Shown here one piece after another: positions 22,299 through 35,450 of a DNA stretch of 64,000 nt. The DNA is from Calliopsis andreniformis (taxonomy: Eukaryota > Arthropoda > Insecta > Hymenoptera > Andrenidae). The notes under the pieces were generated by a model. That model saw only the letters and a program-made list of their open reading frames with translations, had not been told where the DNA came from and made no database searches. The stretch covers positions 8,308,001 to 8,372,000 of the forward strand of contig NC_135073.1 in the NCBI RefSeq assembly GCF_051401765.1, given 5' to 3'. A program made the position numbers and the translations under genes. Each line of letters begins with the position of its first letter. Position 1 is the stretch's first letter.

Positions 22299-22344
22299 GA
22301 CGAACCCTTCTCATGGGATGACGAACCCTTTTCATGGGATGACG
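22299..22344. repeat. 21-bp tandem duplication
   Basis: Two copies (22299-22319, 22320-22340) differing by one base, sharing GACGAACCCTT and TCATGGGAT, then a partial GACG. High identity implies a recent event. Confidence 0.93.
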
Positions 22345-23130
22345 TAATCGTCCCCATTTATTCATTTTTTTCGTGCTGACAGCTGGTTACAGATTCCTTT
22401 TCTGTCTTAAAGGCCTGACTGACCTTATGTAATTTGAATTGTCCCTTTCCTATTTTTTTTATACACAAAAAAGTAACTGAATGTCTGGTTGGCTGTGGTT
22501 CGTTATCGTTTGCTGAAATGTGAGATAGTATGAAGTCTGAACGATACTACATATTATGGACCAAGTCTGTAAGGAAACTAAATTTTGATTGCGGATATAA
22601 TTTTGAAACACTGAAATCTATAGAAGTTAAAAAGGTACCTTATGATACTTTTACTGTTACTGCTATTTTTATGTAACTGAATGAAATTAGAGAATAATAA
22701 CGAACATATCCTTACTAGAATAAAATATTCGGTAAAGAACAGCGACATCGAAATCAATTCAATAATCAATGATTGCCGAGTAATTGAAAATCATGATCAA
22801 TAAATATCTAACAGAAGTAATCGTAACTGTTGTAATCAAAGAATTAAATCTTTTTAAGGATTACTGGCAAAATAATTTAATAAATATAATAATAATGACT
22901 TACAATTACAATTTATTTATATCGTGAGTACTTGTGAAAATTCTAATTTTAATGCACAATTGTCACGATTAATTTCAATAATGAGTAATTCTAATCACAC
23001 GATAATCAATTACTGTCCAACCACGAAGGCCTAAGTACTTTATCGTATATTGTTCTCTTTATATAACATTGCTAACGAAGAATAGTAAATGAATATACTA
23101 CTAGGCATTCGAAACATCATGCATATTGTG
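22345..23130. other. AT-rich non-coding DNA
   Basis: Short T-runs and A-runs, no gene, no repeat of note. Confidence 0.5.
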
Positions 23131-23560
23131 GTTTGTTAAGTAAAAGACAGATGAAGGAACACTTAAGAGTCCGATATCTCGTAATATTTCGCACACATAT
23201 TGCGCAAACTTTACCCCCACGATCCATCTTTGCGGTGTGCGTTAAACGCAAGCGTTCCAGATTTATACGACTCATATCTGCTGTCCGGTGGAAACGTTTC
23301 GCAAAAACACCGTTTCCCCTCTGTTGCAGCCATTAAAGCTGTGTACGTGCTCCTTTTTCTCCGGCGACAATTTCCGAAAATTTCACCATCTACGTGGGTC
23401 AGGTGCTTGATTCGCATGTGGCGAGAAGGAGGAAAAAATGACATTGCTTGGGGAGTAGCAAAGCACGATTCAACTCTAAATTTAAAGGAAGTATTACTGC
23501 GACATGAATGACGTGCAAACTACGTAACAGGTTCCGAGTTGGTACAGAGATTAAAATTAA
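23131..23560. other. Balanced islet with overlapping open frames
   Basis: Two plus-strand frames (67 and 103 codons) and one minus-strand frame overlap at 23133-23511. The 103-codon frame has an acceptor-like CCCCTCTGTTGCAG inside it (about 23317-23330), but no donor or domain. I read this as a stop-poor regulatory-type patch rather than a gene. Confidence 0.4.
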
Positions 23561-25100
23561 ATTTACGATTTAATTTAAATTTACAGGTAACGAAAACGAA
23601 TTTTTTAATTACCTTTTGCCAGAATTATATAATATACATTTTAAGTATATTCGGTTTATATTGATTGGACAACAGAAAAGGGGGAAATACGTAGTAAGTA
23701 TTTTAAGTAGAACGAGTCAGTCATATGTCAACTAAGTATAGTTTCTTAGATTGGGGGTATCTTTTCATTAAATTATTTTATTCTAGCTAGAAATAAAACA
23801 ATCTTAAGACATTAAACAGCGATTTAAAATATACAGAACTGCTCAACACTTGATGGTTTTAAATAAACTGATGTTTGAGTCCAAGAAAATGATTAAAATT
23901 CTCTCCTTTCGTGAGAATAATGTTTATACTATAAATTAGAGAACCTGAAACGTCCTGTACTCAGTGTTTCTTTAGTACCCTTTAACCCTTCCTACATGAT
24001 GAAAACAGGCATTGATTTTAGAATAGCTTTATTTTAATTAATTAAATATTAATGAAAATTATAATATCAACTGCATGTTATAGCAACAAGTTCTCCATAT
24101 TATTTTCCTCTAAATTAAGGTTTCTTATGAAGAAATATATTATTTTCTCCATAACGTATCATCTGAAGTAATCATCTTCTAAATTGCCCTAACACTTAAC
24201 GAATATCCTGCACACTATTATGTTTCCTTAGTGACGTGACGAAAGTATGTATTATAGAAATTAAATGAACAACAATATATTAAGTACTGCGTGAATGTTA
24301 AAATGAATCACCATTTGGTGTCATTCATAGCGCCACGATGCTAAAAATTTGACGGCAGCACGCGCCAAAGACTTCATTCTTCAAAATCCCATTTTCGGCA
24401 GAATACACTGCGGTCCGATTCCCCTCGCAATATCTCGTTTGCCACAATTCGGTGTGCAGGAACGTCTTGCTCGCGGATTTAATACACGGGAGCAAGGCTA
24501 ACCCTCGAAATTGAATAGCCGTGCAGCGCATATACCAGCGCACCGAGACGTTCAACGGCGCACCGTCGCCTTGACAAAGTGAATATTTGTATGTTAATTT
24601 GATTAAGCAGTCAGCCTTAATGGAAAGGAATGGGAACTAGGGTGTCTCAATGTCAGACGAAGGAAGCACCGAGAAGATTTGCACGTACAAATATGATTTT
24701 TTACCTAATGATGATAGCAAAAAGGAGTCGAGAGATTCTTGGGAACAAAGAAGACGAATGGTACGAGTTTGACTGGAAGTAAAATAAGAATAAGAGGTTA
24801 CTTACAGAGAGGTGATCAATGTCACAAATCGAATTCTTCAATCGATAAACATTATAAGGGGGAACCAAATTTTAATCTTTCATTTTGGAAGTTATAATTT
24901 TCTAGACTTTTAAAATATTAATTAATATTACAACACCTACAATGGTTCTGACTAACTCCAGAAATTGAAAGTGCAAAGTTAAAGATTCAATAGTTTTAGA
25001 TCGTTAATTAGTAGATTAAGTTTTATTCATTCATATAAATAACTAGTAAACTAAATTCTATATGGTTGCTGGGGAATTGTACTTAGAATATGTTACAATT
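23561..25100. other. AT-rich DNA with small islet at 24.32-24.65 kb
   Basis: The islet opens with a hairpin at 24303-24328 (ATGAAT and CACCA pairing with TGGTG and ATTCAT, two-base bulge). The minus-strand frame over 24325-24555 has no known feature. A 9-bp inverted repeat (AAATTAAAT/ATTTAATTT) lies at 23554-23576. Confidence 0.4.
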
Positions 25101-26300
25101 GCAAGTAGACACTCTATAATCTGTAACATAACTTTGTCAGAACAATGAGATGCTAATTTAGTCCAACAATTCCACCCATTTTATTCATTACAATTCAGTA
25201 ACAACTTCGCCCCATTTTCTCTAATATCAGGATCACGTTCAACTCTAACAAAATCACAACGTTGTCGAAAGTTACCTAGAATACAATCGATTGCCATGAT
25301 CTCTCCTCATATCTCAACATCCCCCAGCCCCCATCAAGAAAGTCCTTGGGAAGTGAGTCACATCACCACGAATGACGAAGTGATCTGACCTAAACGATCT
25401 CTCTATCCGGCTGTTAACAGGAATGAATAACTTAACGGGGTTTTTCACGAAAACTGGTGGGGACGGTATCGCGTGAAGCACGCACAAGAGGCTCGCGCGA
25501 CACCTCGTAGGCTTGCTGACCGATCGTGTTGTCGCTTTTCTCATTTCGCCCATACACGAGACGAGGGGTGCGCGTACATAGGGTCCACGTCACCGATTCC
25601 CCATATGCTGCGCGCTACGTCTACAGTGTGCACGGCCACGTGTTACAGCGGGGGAGGGAAAAACGTGTAAAATATTTCACAGACCTGAATTTCACAAGCT
25701 GCCGTCAGATCGACCCTATCCGCGGACTTTGATTGCCACAGAGCCGGCCGCCGAGTGCACTGTGAGACCAGTGGCACAGCGCAAACACCCGCCGGGCAGC
25801 CGTTGTCAACCAAACGGAAATGTTTGAGGTGCTCTTTGTGAAAAATAACACGCCGGCATCGATATTTTCGAGTTAGGCCACGGATGCACCGTCCCCACCC
25901 CCCGCGACCAGTATCGATGTTTATTTTAACGAAGGTAACGTCGTACGACAGATATTGATTTTTAATGTCGGCCAACTGGAACGCGCGGGGAACGTTTAAA
26001 ATTCAACGGCGAGTGTTTATTTTTAATTATACTTTGGGATTAATTGGAAGAGTGGGGTTAATTAATTTCACCCGGGGCTTTGCTTTTTGCTATTTTTTTT
26101 CATTCGTGAATAATATTTTATACTCGAAGGAGATTAAAAGCAATTTCTGATTATTCTGTGCGAGCGTATGGACTAAATGATAAAAGGAATTGAAGTGTCA
26201 GTGCACTTACGCTGACGTTATTGATTTATTTTATAATTAATGCGTTTTAAAATGTATGAGTACTCGTAATCTTTGCAGTGCTTTTTGAAGATTCGAATTT
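25101..26300. other. GC-rich islet (core 25.3-25.99 kb) with mirror skew
   Basis: Hand counts: 25141-25260 has G9 C32; 26161-26280 has G26 C14. The core is CpG-rich, includes CACGTG at 25637-25642 and has open frames on both strands without motifs. Confidence 0.5.
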
Positions 26301-27880
26301 TAGCAGGACATTGCTTGGATGCTGTAAAGTGACACCGATTACATCCAAAAATAAATTACTGACGAATATGTGGATACGCGTACCAGGATTCTAATGTTTG
26401 TTTTTCAATTAATTTAAATACGCATTGAAAATCAATCAAAATCCTGAATATACGACGCAAGTTATATTCGTTTTAAATCAACGCATTAATTTTACCTCGG
26501 CCAACTTGACGCAGTTAGGGGGTGCAATAGTTTCGCGGTGTCCGATTATCAAAGGGTTGTAAACCGATCCACGAGACCCACGATGAAGTCAGATCTTGTT
26601 ACTCTCATATTAAATTCTCCTTTAAAACCTTACGCCTGTCCAACCCTGTATCCAACCACGACGTTAACATGAAAATAATTCACGTAATCAGCGTTCCATC
26701 AGTTAGGATATCTTCAAATAATATTATGTAACAATTTTAGCATAGCTAGATCATAACTAATATATTAGGAATGAAGAAAGGGAAATGCTAGACTGTTCAA
26801 ATATGAACAAGACTTTTGAAGTTTCTGCTTAGTGTGTATTAGAGAAAAAGGAATGATTATAGGAAGTTGTATAAAATATTCTAAAAGATGTAGATATAAG
26901 TTTGAGGGTATAACGATAATTAGTTTGTACAAACGATTGTTCTTGTTTTCAAGTAATAGGCAGTTTTACAGCTTTTGTGTAATGTGTCATTATCCCTTAA
27001 GGGGAAAATTACGACAGTATAGTATTTTAATGCACACTACTTTAAAAGGGAAATAATAAACATATAAAGTACTTTTAACTAAAAAATGAGTTTAAGTAGG
27101 AGAATTGTTTATTTTTATATGTCTAATAATGGCTGATGTTATGTTTATATAAACTATATTGCAAATTAAAACTCTAATTTATATAATACACTATACTGTA
27201 TTAAGTTCTTGTGTTATAACAGGAGAAAATTTTACTCCATCTTCAAAGTACAATTTGCATAAAGATTCAGAAATTTTTTCATTAAAGATTAATAATATAG
27301 CCTGTCAAGATTCAAGTACATTAGAAAAAAATGGAAGAATAAAAATTTGCAGTATATTTCACTGACAACGTGAGAACGTATCTCAATTTTATGTAGTTTC
27401 AATATTTTTCGAAAATCGAAGGTGACTTTTTTTTAAATGGACTGCTGCATACGTTTTTGTATCACATAAAAGCGTGCATTAAAACGAGATCAACCGTATA
27501 GTATATTATGGCTTTCAGGATTGCACTAGGTCAGAAATAAAAAAAATTGATTTAACATCTCGTAATATTTTTTGAATATGTTTCACAATAAATAGATCGG
27601 AACTAGATTAGAAAAATTAGATTTTTTTTGTGGAGACATACTAGAGATTATGTATACTACACCGCCGAAAAATCTAAACGACTTGAAAACGAAAATAAAG
27701 GAAGCGTTTGTATTCATATCTAGAGCAACATTGGCAGACCAGCCATTATTATCAGGAGTGTGACCAGCAGAACTCAGAAATGCATTCCTGCTAATGGAAG
27801 TAAAATGATTCCGAACATCCTGTATACATAACAGATTAAAGTGAAGAAAAACTGCCCCGCGGTAATTTCAACGATGAACG
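26301..27880. other. AT-rich non-coding DNA
   Basis: A frame at 27159-27365 begins at TTG with a hydrophobic stretch and includes an acceptor-like TTATAACAG near 27214-27222. Its composition is like its surroundings and no family is recognisable. Nothing else visible. Confidence 0.4.
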
Positions 27881-29120
27881 AATGTTCCAAATAAATATTT
27901 CATTGCATCAATAATAATATTCATCCAACACATTTTTAAATTGTCAACAATTTATATTTCTAAGTAACTAACCTCGTTCATATTCGACCGTACCAGCACA
28001 AGAAATCCCTGGCCGTCATTTGAAGAAAGCGTGCAAATTAAATGTGATTCATTCGCATGACACGAAACGAGGAGGCTACGACATAATTTAGCCAACTTCT
28101 AGCAAAGAGTCGTAGGCGAGCGAGACGCGGGCGCGTTTCCCCGCTTTCGTGCCGAGTCGTACTAGAATCCGACTCCCTGCATTAATTCCAATCTGAAAAA
28201 TAATGGTATCGTGCTCGGTGCTGGAATTCCGAAAGAGGCCTGAATCCGCGTCGGGCGTACGAAAGAACGAGAAGGGTTGAAGGATGCAGGACCGCGAGCG
28301 AAGACAGAGGAAAGGACAAGGCACGCACGCCGCATTACTTTGTACAAATAACGCAGCCAGGTGTAATTTGCGAAATTCCCGTTATTTTACATTTTAAACT
28401 AGAAAATAAAACGGCCTGGCTGGCGGCTGCTTATCCGCCCGGCGGGATCTCGATGCTATCGCCTCCAGTCACGCTTACCCTGCCGCAAGCAAGCCGAGCA
28501 CGATTGCTCTGAAAATTACTGTACTGTCGTACGTGGCGTGAGTATTATTTTTTCCCGCCGCCCCTCGCACGCCACCCTCTGGCCGCGTGTCGTCGGTTCC
28601 CACCCTTTTTTCCGCGTTCGATCTCACGTGTGCCACGGAACGCGCGGAGATTTCGAGCAGATACCGAGCGCAACCGCCGACCATGCGTCCTCGCGAACCG
28701 ACGCGCAACGCGCTGTCATCCCTCGGCGAGATTCCCACCTTATCAACGTAGGGGCGTCGCGACGCTGCGTTCCATCCTGGAAAGCGAATCCTGGCGGCAT
28801 CTCGCGGGCACGCTTTGAACTACGAATTTACCCCCCAGTCGATGGGGTTTTAGGGGTGATCTTATGTGCGCCTGGGAGGGGGTGGCTGGGGTCGTGGTGG
28901 GGGTGGCCTGTACGAGTCCATGTTACACTCGTCGAAATTTTGTGTTTCACGTGGAAACGGTGATTGGAGATTTTGGGCAGGGAAAATAGGGTTTAAGTAG
29001 ATGTTTTGTAATGTATTTAGGGAAAATAGAAGTTTTTATTTAATGAGTGGGATTTTGATCGATTTTTAGTGTATTTTTATATTCGAATTCGGGAACTGCG
29101 TTTCAATCTTACAGATGTCT
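27881..29120. other. GC-rich islet (core 28.08-28.96 kb) with strong right-side G/T skew
   Basis: Hand counts: left 27901-28020 A41 C29 G11 T39; right 28981-29100 A35 C5 G30 T50. The core is one of the largest CpG-rich patches, contains CACGTG at 28625-28630 and 28948-28953 and a G-quadruplex motif. A 141-codon plus frame (28538-28963) is low in stops because of GC content and shows no domain. Confidence 0.55.
28874..28903 (+). other. Canonical G-quadruplex motif
   Basis: G-runs at 28874-28876, 28878-28882, 28888-28891 and 28899-28903 with loops of 1, 5 and 7 bases. It lies at the right edge of the islet core, just before the G/T-rich flank. Confidence 0.85.
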
Positions 29121-30430
29121 CATCTTCATTTTATATAGAATTCTGTTTACTTAGTTAATGCTTAGGATTCTGAAATTTTTGCAATGGAATTACTAGATGT
29201 AGCTTATGTTATTAATATATATTTTAATAAACAGCAGTTAAGGGTCAGTTCAGTGTTTATTTAGGATCGCCAAAGTGTTCCTCTAGCTTAGAAAAATTTG
29301 CCTCGTGCACAATGGGCTAACTGCCGGCTACCCCACCACGCTCCACGAAATGCTAGTGGGGGTGAATCGATACAGCCACGATACAACGACTAAAGCCTCG
29401 AAACTCGAAATAGGAATGCGCACGCACCTCCTCCTATCGGCGCTCTATTGAGCCTCGAAACAATGTAACGGCTAGCGAATCATTTGCTCGCGAAGAGGTG
29501 ACTCTTTCAACTCTATTCAGAACGCGTTGATTTTGAGCGCTCAGAAACGCTTTCTCCAACAAGATCGTAAGTGTTTTCGTTTTCGATTCTACTCTGTTAG
29601 AATGGGTATCAAGCGAGTGTCAGCAGGCGAGACTTTGTGACGTGTATGCTGCTTCTTTGCTGAGTTACATTTATTCGCGGAAATAAAGAGTTTAGAAATG
29701 TATTTTAAAAAACTGTTGACTTGTTTAGAATAAGATGGTATTTATTGTGTGTGTTGACATTTATTAAATACTGTAGAGGGGTTAAAGGATACTTAGATTT
29801 ATTGGAAACGCTAATTGTTTAGGATGTTATTTATATGTAATATGTATTTTAACTGACGTGTGGAGTTTAAGTTACAGTTACTTATTAGATTTTTATTTTG
29901 TAGAATACATGCAGATCAGTTTCTCTTGTGTTATATTTCCCTTGAAAAATGTATAATTTGAAGTATAAGTACATGTCAAAGGATTTCACTGTGTCCATTT
30001 AATAAGTTTTTAATTTTGTATACACTGCAAATTATGTACAGACTCCTCAAATTTCTATTATACAATTATTAGTTCATAATTCGTAAATGTGCGTTGCACG
30101 TTAGAACAAGCCATTCCTGAATTAAAATTATCTATTTTAATATCTAAAAATAATAGTTAACTAATTAATACTTAGAACGAACGTTTAACAAATCAATACC
30201 ATGAATAAAAGAAATGATAAAAATTGTCCTAACAATTTATTAGTTTATATAAGCACTTTTTAAAACATTTAAAAATTCTTAAACGTTATATAAAATGTAC
30301 TAGGTGTATGAAACTAATTTTTAAACTTTTAACGTCATTTACAAACCTTTAGCACTATTTTATGTTTATAAAATATGTATTCCATTAAATTTTCCATAAT
30401 TCATACGCATTAACTATGTATTAAATCATT
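29121..30430. other. Small islet at 29.29-29.6 kb in AT-rich DNA
   Basis: The patch at 29290-29600 is CpG-rich. To its right the + strand is G/T-rich to about 29960, then turns A/C-rich from about 30100 towards the next islet. No gene visible. Confidence 0.45.
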
Positions 30431-31770
30431 ACATCCCTATTACCTCTAGAATATATTCACAATAACATTTTTTAGTCTACATAATAATACTAATAAAAGT
30501 AACAACAATAATAATATTTTACACCAAACGTCGTTTCAAAAAACTCCACAAACCTTCCGAAAAAGCCTCCGCATAAAAAGAACAGCACTTGCACTTCACT
30601 CTTTATCCCAAAGAAACAATCCCCATCCCCCGCGCCATCAGCAAAGGCAACACAAAAGGTGCGATCTCTCGTTTCCCCGAATCCTCAAGCACCATCGTCG
30701 ACTTACTTTCGTATTAACGTTTTCATTACGCCTCGCCGCGGAAGGCATCAGAACAATGAATGGGTTGAGGGTGGCTATCGCCAGGAACACGGTTCAAAAG
30801 CGAAATCGCGGATGCTCTCGACAGTGAAACGGGAAAATGGACAGCGGGCATCCCTGGGGGGCCATAACCGGAAAGCTGACCCTCCCTTGTTCGCGGTAGT
30901 TGCTTAAAGTGTCGGCTCGAAGCAGCGATACAAGCTCGAAGCGCGTGGTCCTAGGGAGCGACCGAGATTTAAGGTTCGACGCCTGTCGTTAGGCAGGGTA
31001 CAGGAATAAAAAGCTAATCCCTCTGTTCTGGAGGATCGATCGATCGCTTTTGGTCGTTAGATCATTAGATCCATCGACTTTTCACGGGGATGGACTATCG
31101 GGACAGGGATGATGCCCTACCTATGGGGAGTATGCCAGTGCACATCGTACAACGTACGCGGTATGCTGAAGGGGTGAGAGACAGATTAATGTGACCCCGT
31201 CACCGTTCGAACAAAGCTTCGCACAATGGCCTCACACAGGGGACACTGGACGGGCGGATTGCGTGGACGGGGTTCGATGTTAGGGGGTGGCCTGGGGGAG
31301 GGTGAGGAACCGGGCACAGAAGGAAAGGGCTTGACTGCACTGGATATATTACCCGCCACTCGCGGCTATCACCAATGAAATTCAATGCGCGATCACGTAC
31401 GTCCGCTGCGATACCTGCAAAAGCGTTGTTCGTTTTATCTTTCTTTAACGTTCGTGCACTCTTTCTCGCTTCCGAGGTTCTAAGTTTGGTACTCGTTCCC
31501 TTCTTTTCATGACTCGGGATGGGTAATCATTTACCTAATTATATTTCATGACTATTGTGCTAGTAATACTTCGAATTTTGTCGGAATTTGGGGACTTTGG
31601 AAATCGTAATAAATAGCGGTGATGTTAAGGATTTGATGAATTTTATGTTCCATTATTACTATTGATTTACTGAGTAACAATGTGTCATGCATTGAATAAA
31701 AAGAGGGTTTTTTAATTTTATTGCAGGTATAGAAGAGATTTAGGTTTCCAACAGATTTTGAAGAGTTTTG
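30431..31770. other. GC-rich islet (core 30.6-31.43 kb) with a loose G4 motif
   Basis: A/C-rich left flank (30480-30660), G/T-rich right flank (31480-31760). G-runs at 31269-31272, 31283-31287, 31294-31298, 31300-31302 and 31312-31314 could form a quadruplex, but one loop in any set of four exceeds seven bases. GATCGATCGATC lies at 31034-31045. No coding frame of note. Confidence 0.45.
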
Positions 31771-32450
31771 CAATTTCAGTAGTATTGAAAAAAATTGAAA
31801 AGTTTGATATCAACTTTGAACGAGTTGAAACTTACAAAACGATAAATTCGTCTATAGTTCTGCCACAAAAGATCAAAGGGTTATTATATTCACCACTTTT
31901 TCACTATGACTTTTTCAGGCCCTAGTTTTTTTGACTGCATGAGAATTCTATAGATATTTTATAAAGAGAGAATGGGATAACCACACCTCCAGAGGGTGGA
32001 TTCCATTGCGCGCGCATAGTAACCTTTGTTCCTATCAGAGATATTTCCGACATTTGATCACGTTCGGCTGGTCACTGGTACGAAAACCTAGTCGAGTACA
32101 TATAATGAAAGAGACTTCTTGTATATATTCAAATAGTTGTTAATTAGGTATATTTTCTAACTGTTCATTGTGAATTGGAATTTCAAAATTTCTTAGATAT
32201 AAAGTAGACAAACATCAAAGTAAGGTACCATCATTTTGAATTTGATCCTCCATACTGTGATACGAATAATTAAATATCAAACACTCATATATTAGTAAGT
32301 CTTGTAATGTTGTTTCATTATGTGAACGTAAATTTTGCATGCACTTTCAATATTTACGTAAATTTCATACAGTATTAATTACTGTGAGATAAATAGTTAT
32401 TTAATCATATCAAGATTGATATTTACTACTTTCCTGCTACATATTTAATT
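31771..32450. other. AT-rich non-coding DNA
   Basis: A slightly GC-richer patch lies at 31980-32100; otherwise AT-rich with nothing to report. Confidence 0.45.
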
Positions 32451-34150
32451 TTGTAACCACAGACAGTAAATCCAGTTGTCGAGGCTCAAATACAATAATA
32501 TATCCTACATGTACTGCGACCCAATGCTTGCAATAAATTCCAGTTACTTACATAAAAAGTAACGATTAAATTTAAATATAACCATAGCAGATAAAAAAAA
32601 ATATACATCAAAGCTGATTTCATAATTAATATTTTAACTAAACTTGAAAACATGTGAGACTCACTATATCAATCCATATCAAATAGAAAAAAATACACCC
32701 AGTCCACAATCAGCACACATTCCCAATGCTCCGTCCCCAAACTACCACTTCCTCTCAAAACCTTCAACGACCACAGCCCCCTGACACTTCATCCAGCAAT
32801 TAACTTCGACTTAATGTCACCCAGCTGAAATCATTCCGCGGTGAATACACTTTGAGCTCACTACATCAAGATCGAAGAAGCTGAAACGCTACGGTACTCT
32901 AATCCCCCCTTCCATCCTCGAAAGAAACATTTAAGATCCACTAGACTAGCCCAAAATCCCCCAGCAATTTCTGTGACGGGTCAACGAGGCGCTGCGAAGG
33001 AAGAAAAGTCGACGCGAGCGCGGCGATGTCCAGCGAGCTAGCAGACGAGGACCGTTCGGGATCCCTGCTAACCAACGATCGATATATCCGCCCGTAATCG
33101 TTTTTTCCCCAGGGAGATAAAGGGGACAGGCCGTTGGTACACGGTCTGTATTTTCACGGAGGCTCCATTAAATCACTGGAAAATCTGTTCCAGCGTGAGC
33201 GCCGTGGCTGCCACGGGCTGCGGAATAAAGAGGGGCTTATTATAAGCGACGGTAATTCTCGAATAAATAACCGCGGGCTTGTGTGAAGATCCAGAAAGGG
33301 CTGCTAGGCCGTAACGTCGTGGAGGAGCGCCGTGGAGAGGGTGCCGGTGGGAGGAGGAAGTCGCGGCGGAGAAAAAGGAGAAGTAGCTGGGGGTCGTAGG
33401 TGGCTGATTTATTTCGGCGCCGCAAAGATCTGGATCCGCGTACGTGCCCCGTGCCTCAAATTACCAACTTATAAACTCTCACTCTCTCCCCCCCTTCCCC
33501 TACGTCGAGCTACCCCTACCACGCTCATTTCCTTCTCCTTCGTTTCACCAGCTTCCCTATCCACGGCCCGCAGGCGTCCTTCTTTATGCCCCCGTCTCCT
33601 TCCTTCCACGACACGATCCACTATACATCACCCTATTCGTCTGGCCAATAAAGTGGGAAAGTAATGCGCGCCTTCGTCGCCCCGTTGACGAATTGGGAAG
33701 GGCGAGATTGCGCGGCTGGGATAATCTCAGATGTTTATAGATTAGCGCGGCCTACTTACTGCTCTGGAACGTAGACAGTCATCGTGAGTCGCAGGTTCGC
33801 GTATGGTACCGAGCCTCTTACCTGAAAGCAAATTAGTCGCGGTTAGATTATTGGAAGCGAGTCTAGAATCAAGATATTCTGGGAGATTAATGCTTTGGGG
33901 GTGTTGAATGCTTACGGTAGTCGCTCTGTTGAGTGATTGCGCGACGTGTCCTTTGAAATGGTCTTGGACTGATTGAATGAAAAATGAACTTGTGAGCACA
34001 GGCTCGTACTTTGTCAAGTTTCCATACAGTTCAGGTTTTACTGAGAATCTGACAACTGCTGTATGTCAAGATTCTATTGTTTGGTATTCGGAACTGCAAT
34101 CTGAATCTTTTTGACAATTCTTAGCTATAGATTTTTGTTGAAAGTGCAAG
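32451..34150. other. GC-rich islet (core 32.98-33.76 kb), clearest compositional palindrome
   Basis: Hand counts: left 32701-32820 A36 C48 G10 T26; right 33841-33960 A27 C15 G38 T40. Within the core, 33321-33390 is 55/70 purine and 33481-33600 is 93/120 pyrimidine. The order A/C, purine, pyrimidine, G/T is its own reverse complement. Open frames at 33240-33740 overlap in several phases without motifs. Confidence 0.6.
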
Positions 34151-35450
34151 TCCTATTTCATAGATTAAGACATATAGTATATACACGTTTTAGGTTAAAA
34201 CTTCAATGAAGACATAAACACAATTTTTTTGGATGTTTAACTTGTGTCGTTTTTCCTTATAGTTACATTTATACTTGTGAGGTAAAGACTGTCTTAATTA
34301 GCAGTTAAAATAAAAAATTGTTTCTCTACTACCCTGCCCTTACGAGCAGTATAATCAGTATACTATATCACACTAGTAAAGGAAAAGCATAAAGATTCTA
34401 TCTATTAAAATTTGTTCCCCGAAAGATTGACTCTTGCATGCACAGTGTCTAAAGAGAAATCAATATTCTTCTTGTACGGTTGTAAACTCTTCCTTTCACT
34501 CTGCCGCCTGATGAATCTTAATTAAATCAGCAGCACGAAAGAACAAAAGGGAGAACGCAGAAAACAGTAAGACCAAGAGGGAAAGGAGGAGGGGATACCG
34601 AGCCATAACGAAGCTAAACGTAAAGGGTGGCAAGAAAGAAGTCAAGCGAAATCGAAGTTTTTTTGGCAACGTTAGCGCATTTCATTTATCTGACGATAAT
34701 GGGTCGACGACGATATGGTGAACGGGAGAAAAGGGAGGGTTAGGCAGTGAGAGGAGGGAGAGGGAGTAAGGCAGAGTCCCTTATTAAAATTCATTAATTT
34801 CGCCCATCTATGAAAGTTTCATTTTCATGCAAATCCGAGGAATAATCCGACGGGAAAAGAACTAAATCGGATGACTTTGGAAGAGGCGCAGGGTCCCTGC
34901 AAAAATTTGTTCGCGTTCAAAGACAAACACGCCAAACGGTAAAAATAAACCTTCACAATAAGGGCAGCCTGTACGAGATATGCATATTTTATGGACAATA
35001 TTTTTCTGGTACAATCTTTTATACACTTGACATTAAACAATCATAACACTATTTTTGAGTAGATTAATAGTCATGACTAGGTGCTGTTACTTCATAGTTT
35101 CTTGAATATTTAGTAAAAATATAATAAATTGTCTTTCAAGATTAATTTAAAAAAATGATATCAGGTAGGTGTTATCGCTTTTCACATAGTATTGTGTTTT
35201 ATATAAAATTCATTACCATTTTGTTTTAAATATTCGCTCGAAGTATAGTATTTCTATAAATATTTTTAATGATTGTAGAAAATAAAATTTAAAGAGGAGA
35301 GCCATGAAACATTTCACAGAGAAACGAAACACTGTGAAACAATCAAAAAACATTTCTATGCCAATATTTTTTACGACTAACGTTATAAAAATACTAGAAA
35401 CTGAATTATTCTTTAAAATTGATTGCAAATTCAAAATTTACTGCCATCAG
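34151..35450. other. AT-rich DNA with a purine-rich tract at 34.54-34.78 kb
   Basis: The tract 34540-34780 is strongly G/A-rich, interrupted by short mixed pieces, with no matching pyrimidine block on its right, unlike other islets. The rest is AT-rich. Confidence 0.45.

Noticed and set aside
28317..28345. AAGGCACGC, shared with the miR-124 start; also TAGCACCAT near 54177, shared with the miR-29/285 start
   Set aside because: Sequence after the seed does not match and no hairpin surrounds either. No other conserved insect miRNA was spotted by eye.
28538..28963. 141-codon plus-strand frame, the longest in the window
   Set aside because: GC-rich patch with few stops, Arg/Ser/Gly-rich translation, no motif, overlapping frames in other phases.
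30970..30985. tRNA B-box-like GGTTCGACGCC
   Set aside because: No A box or cloverleaf can be drawn upstream. Other GGTTC matches fail likewise.
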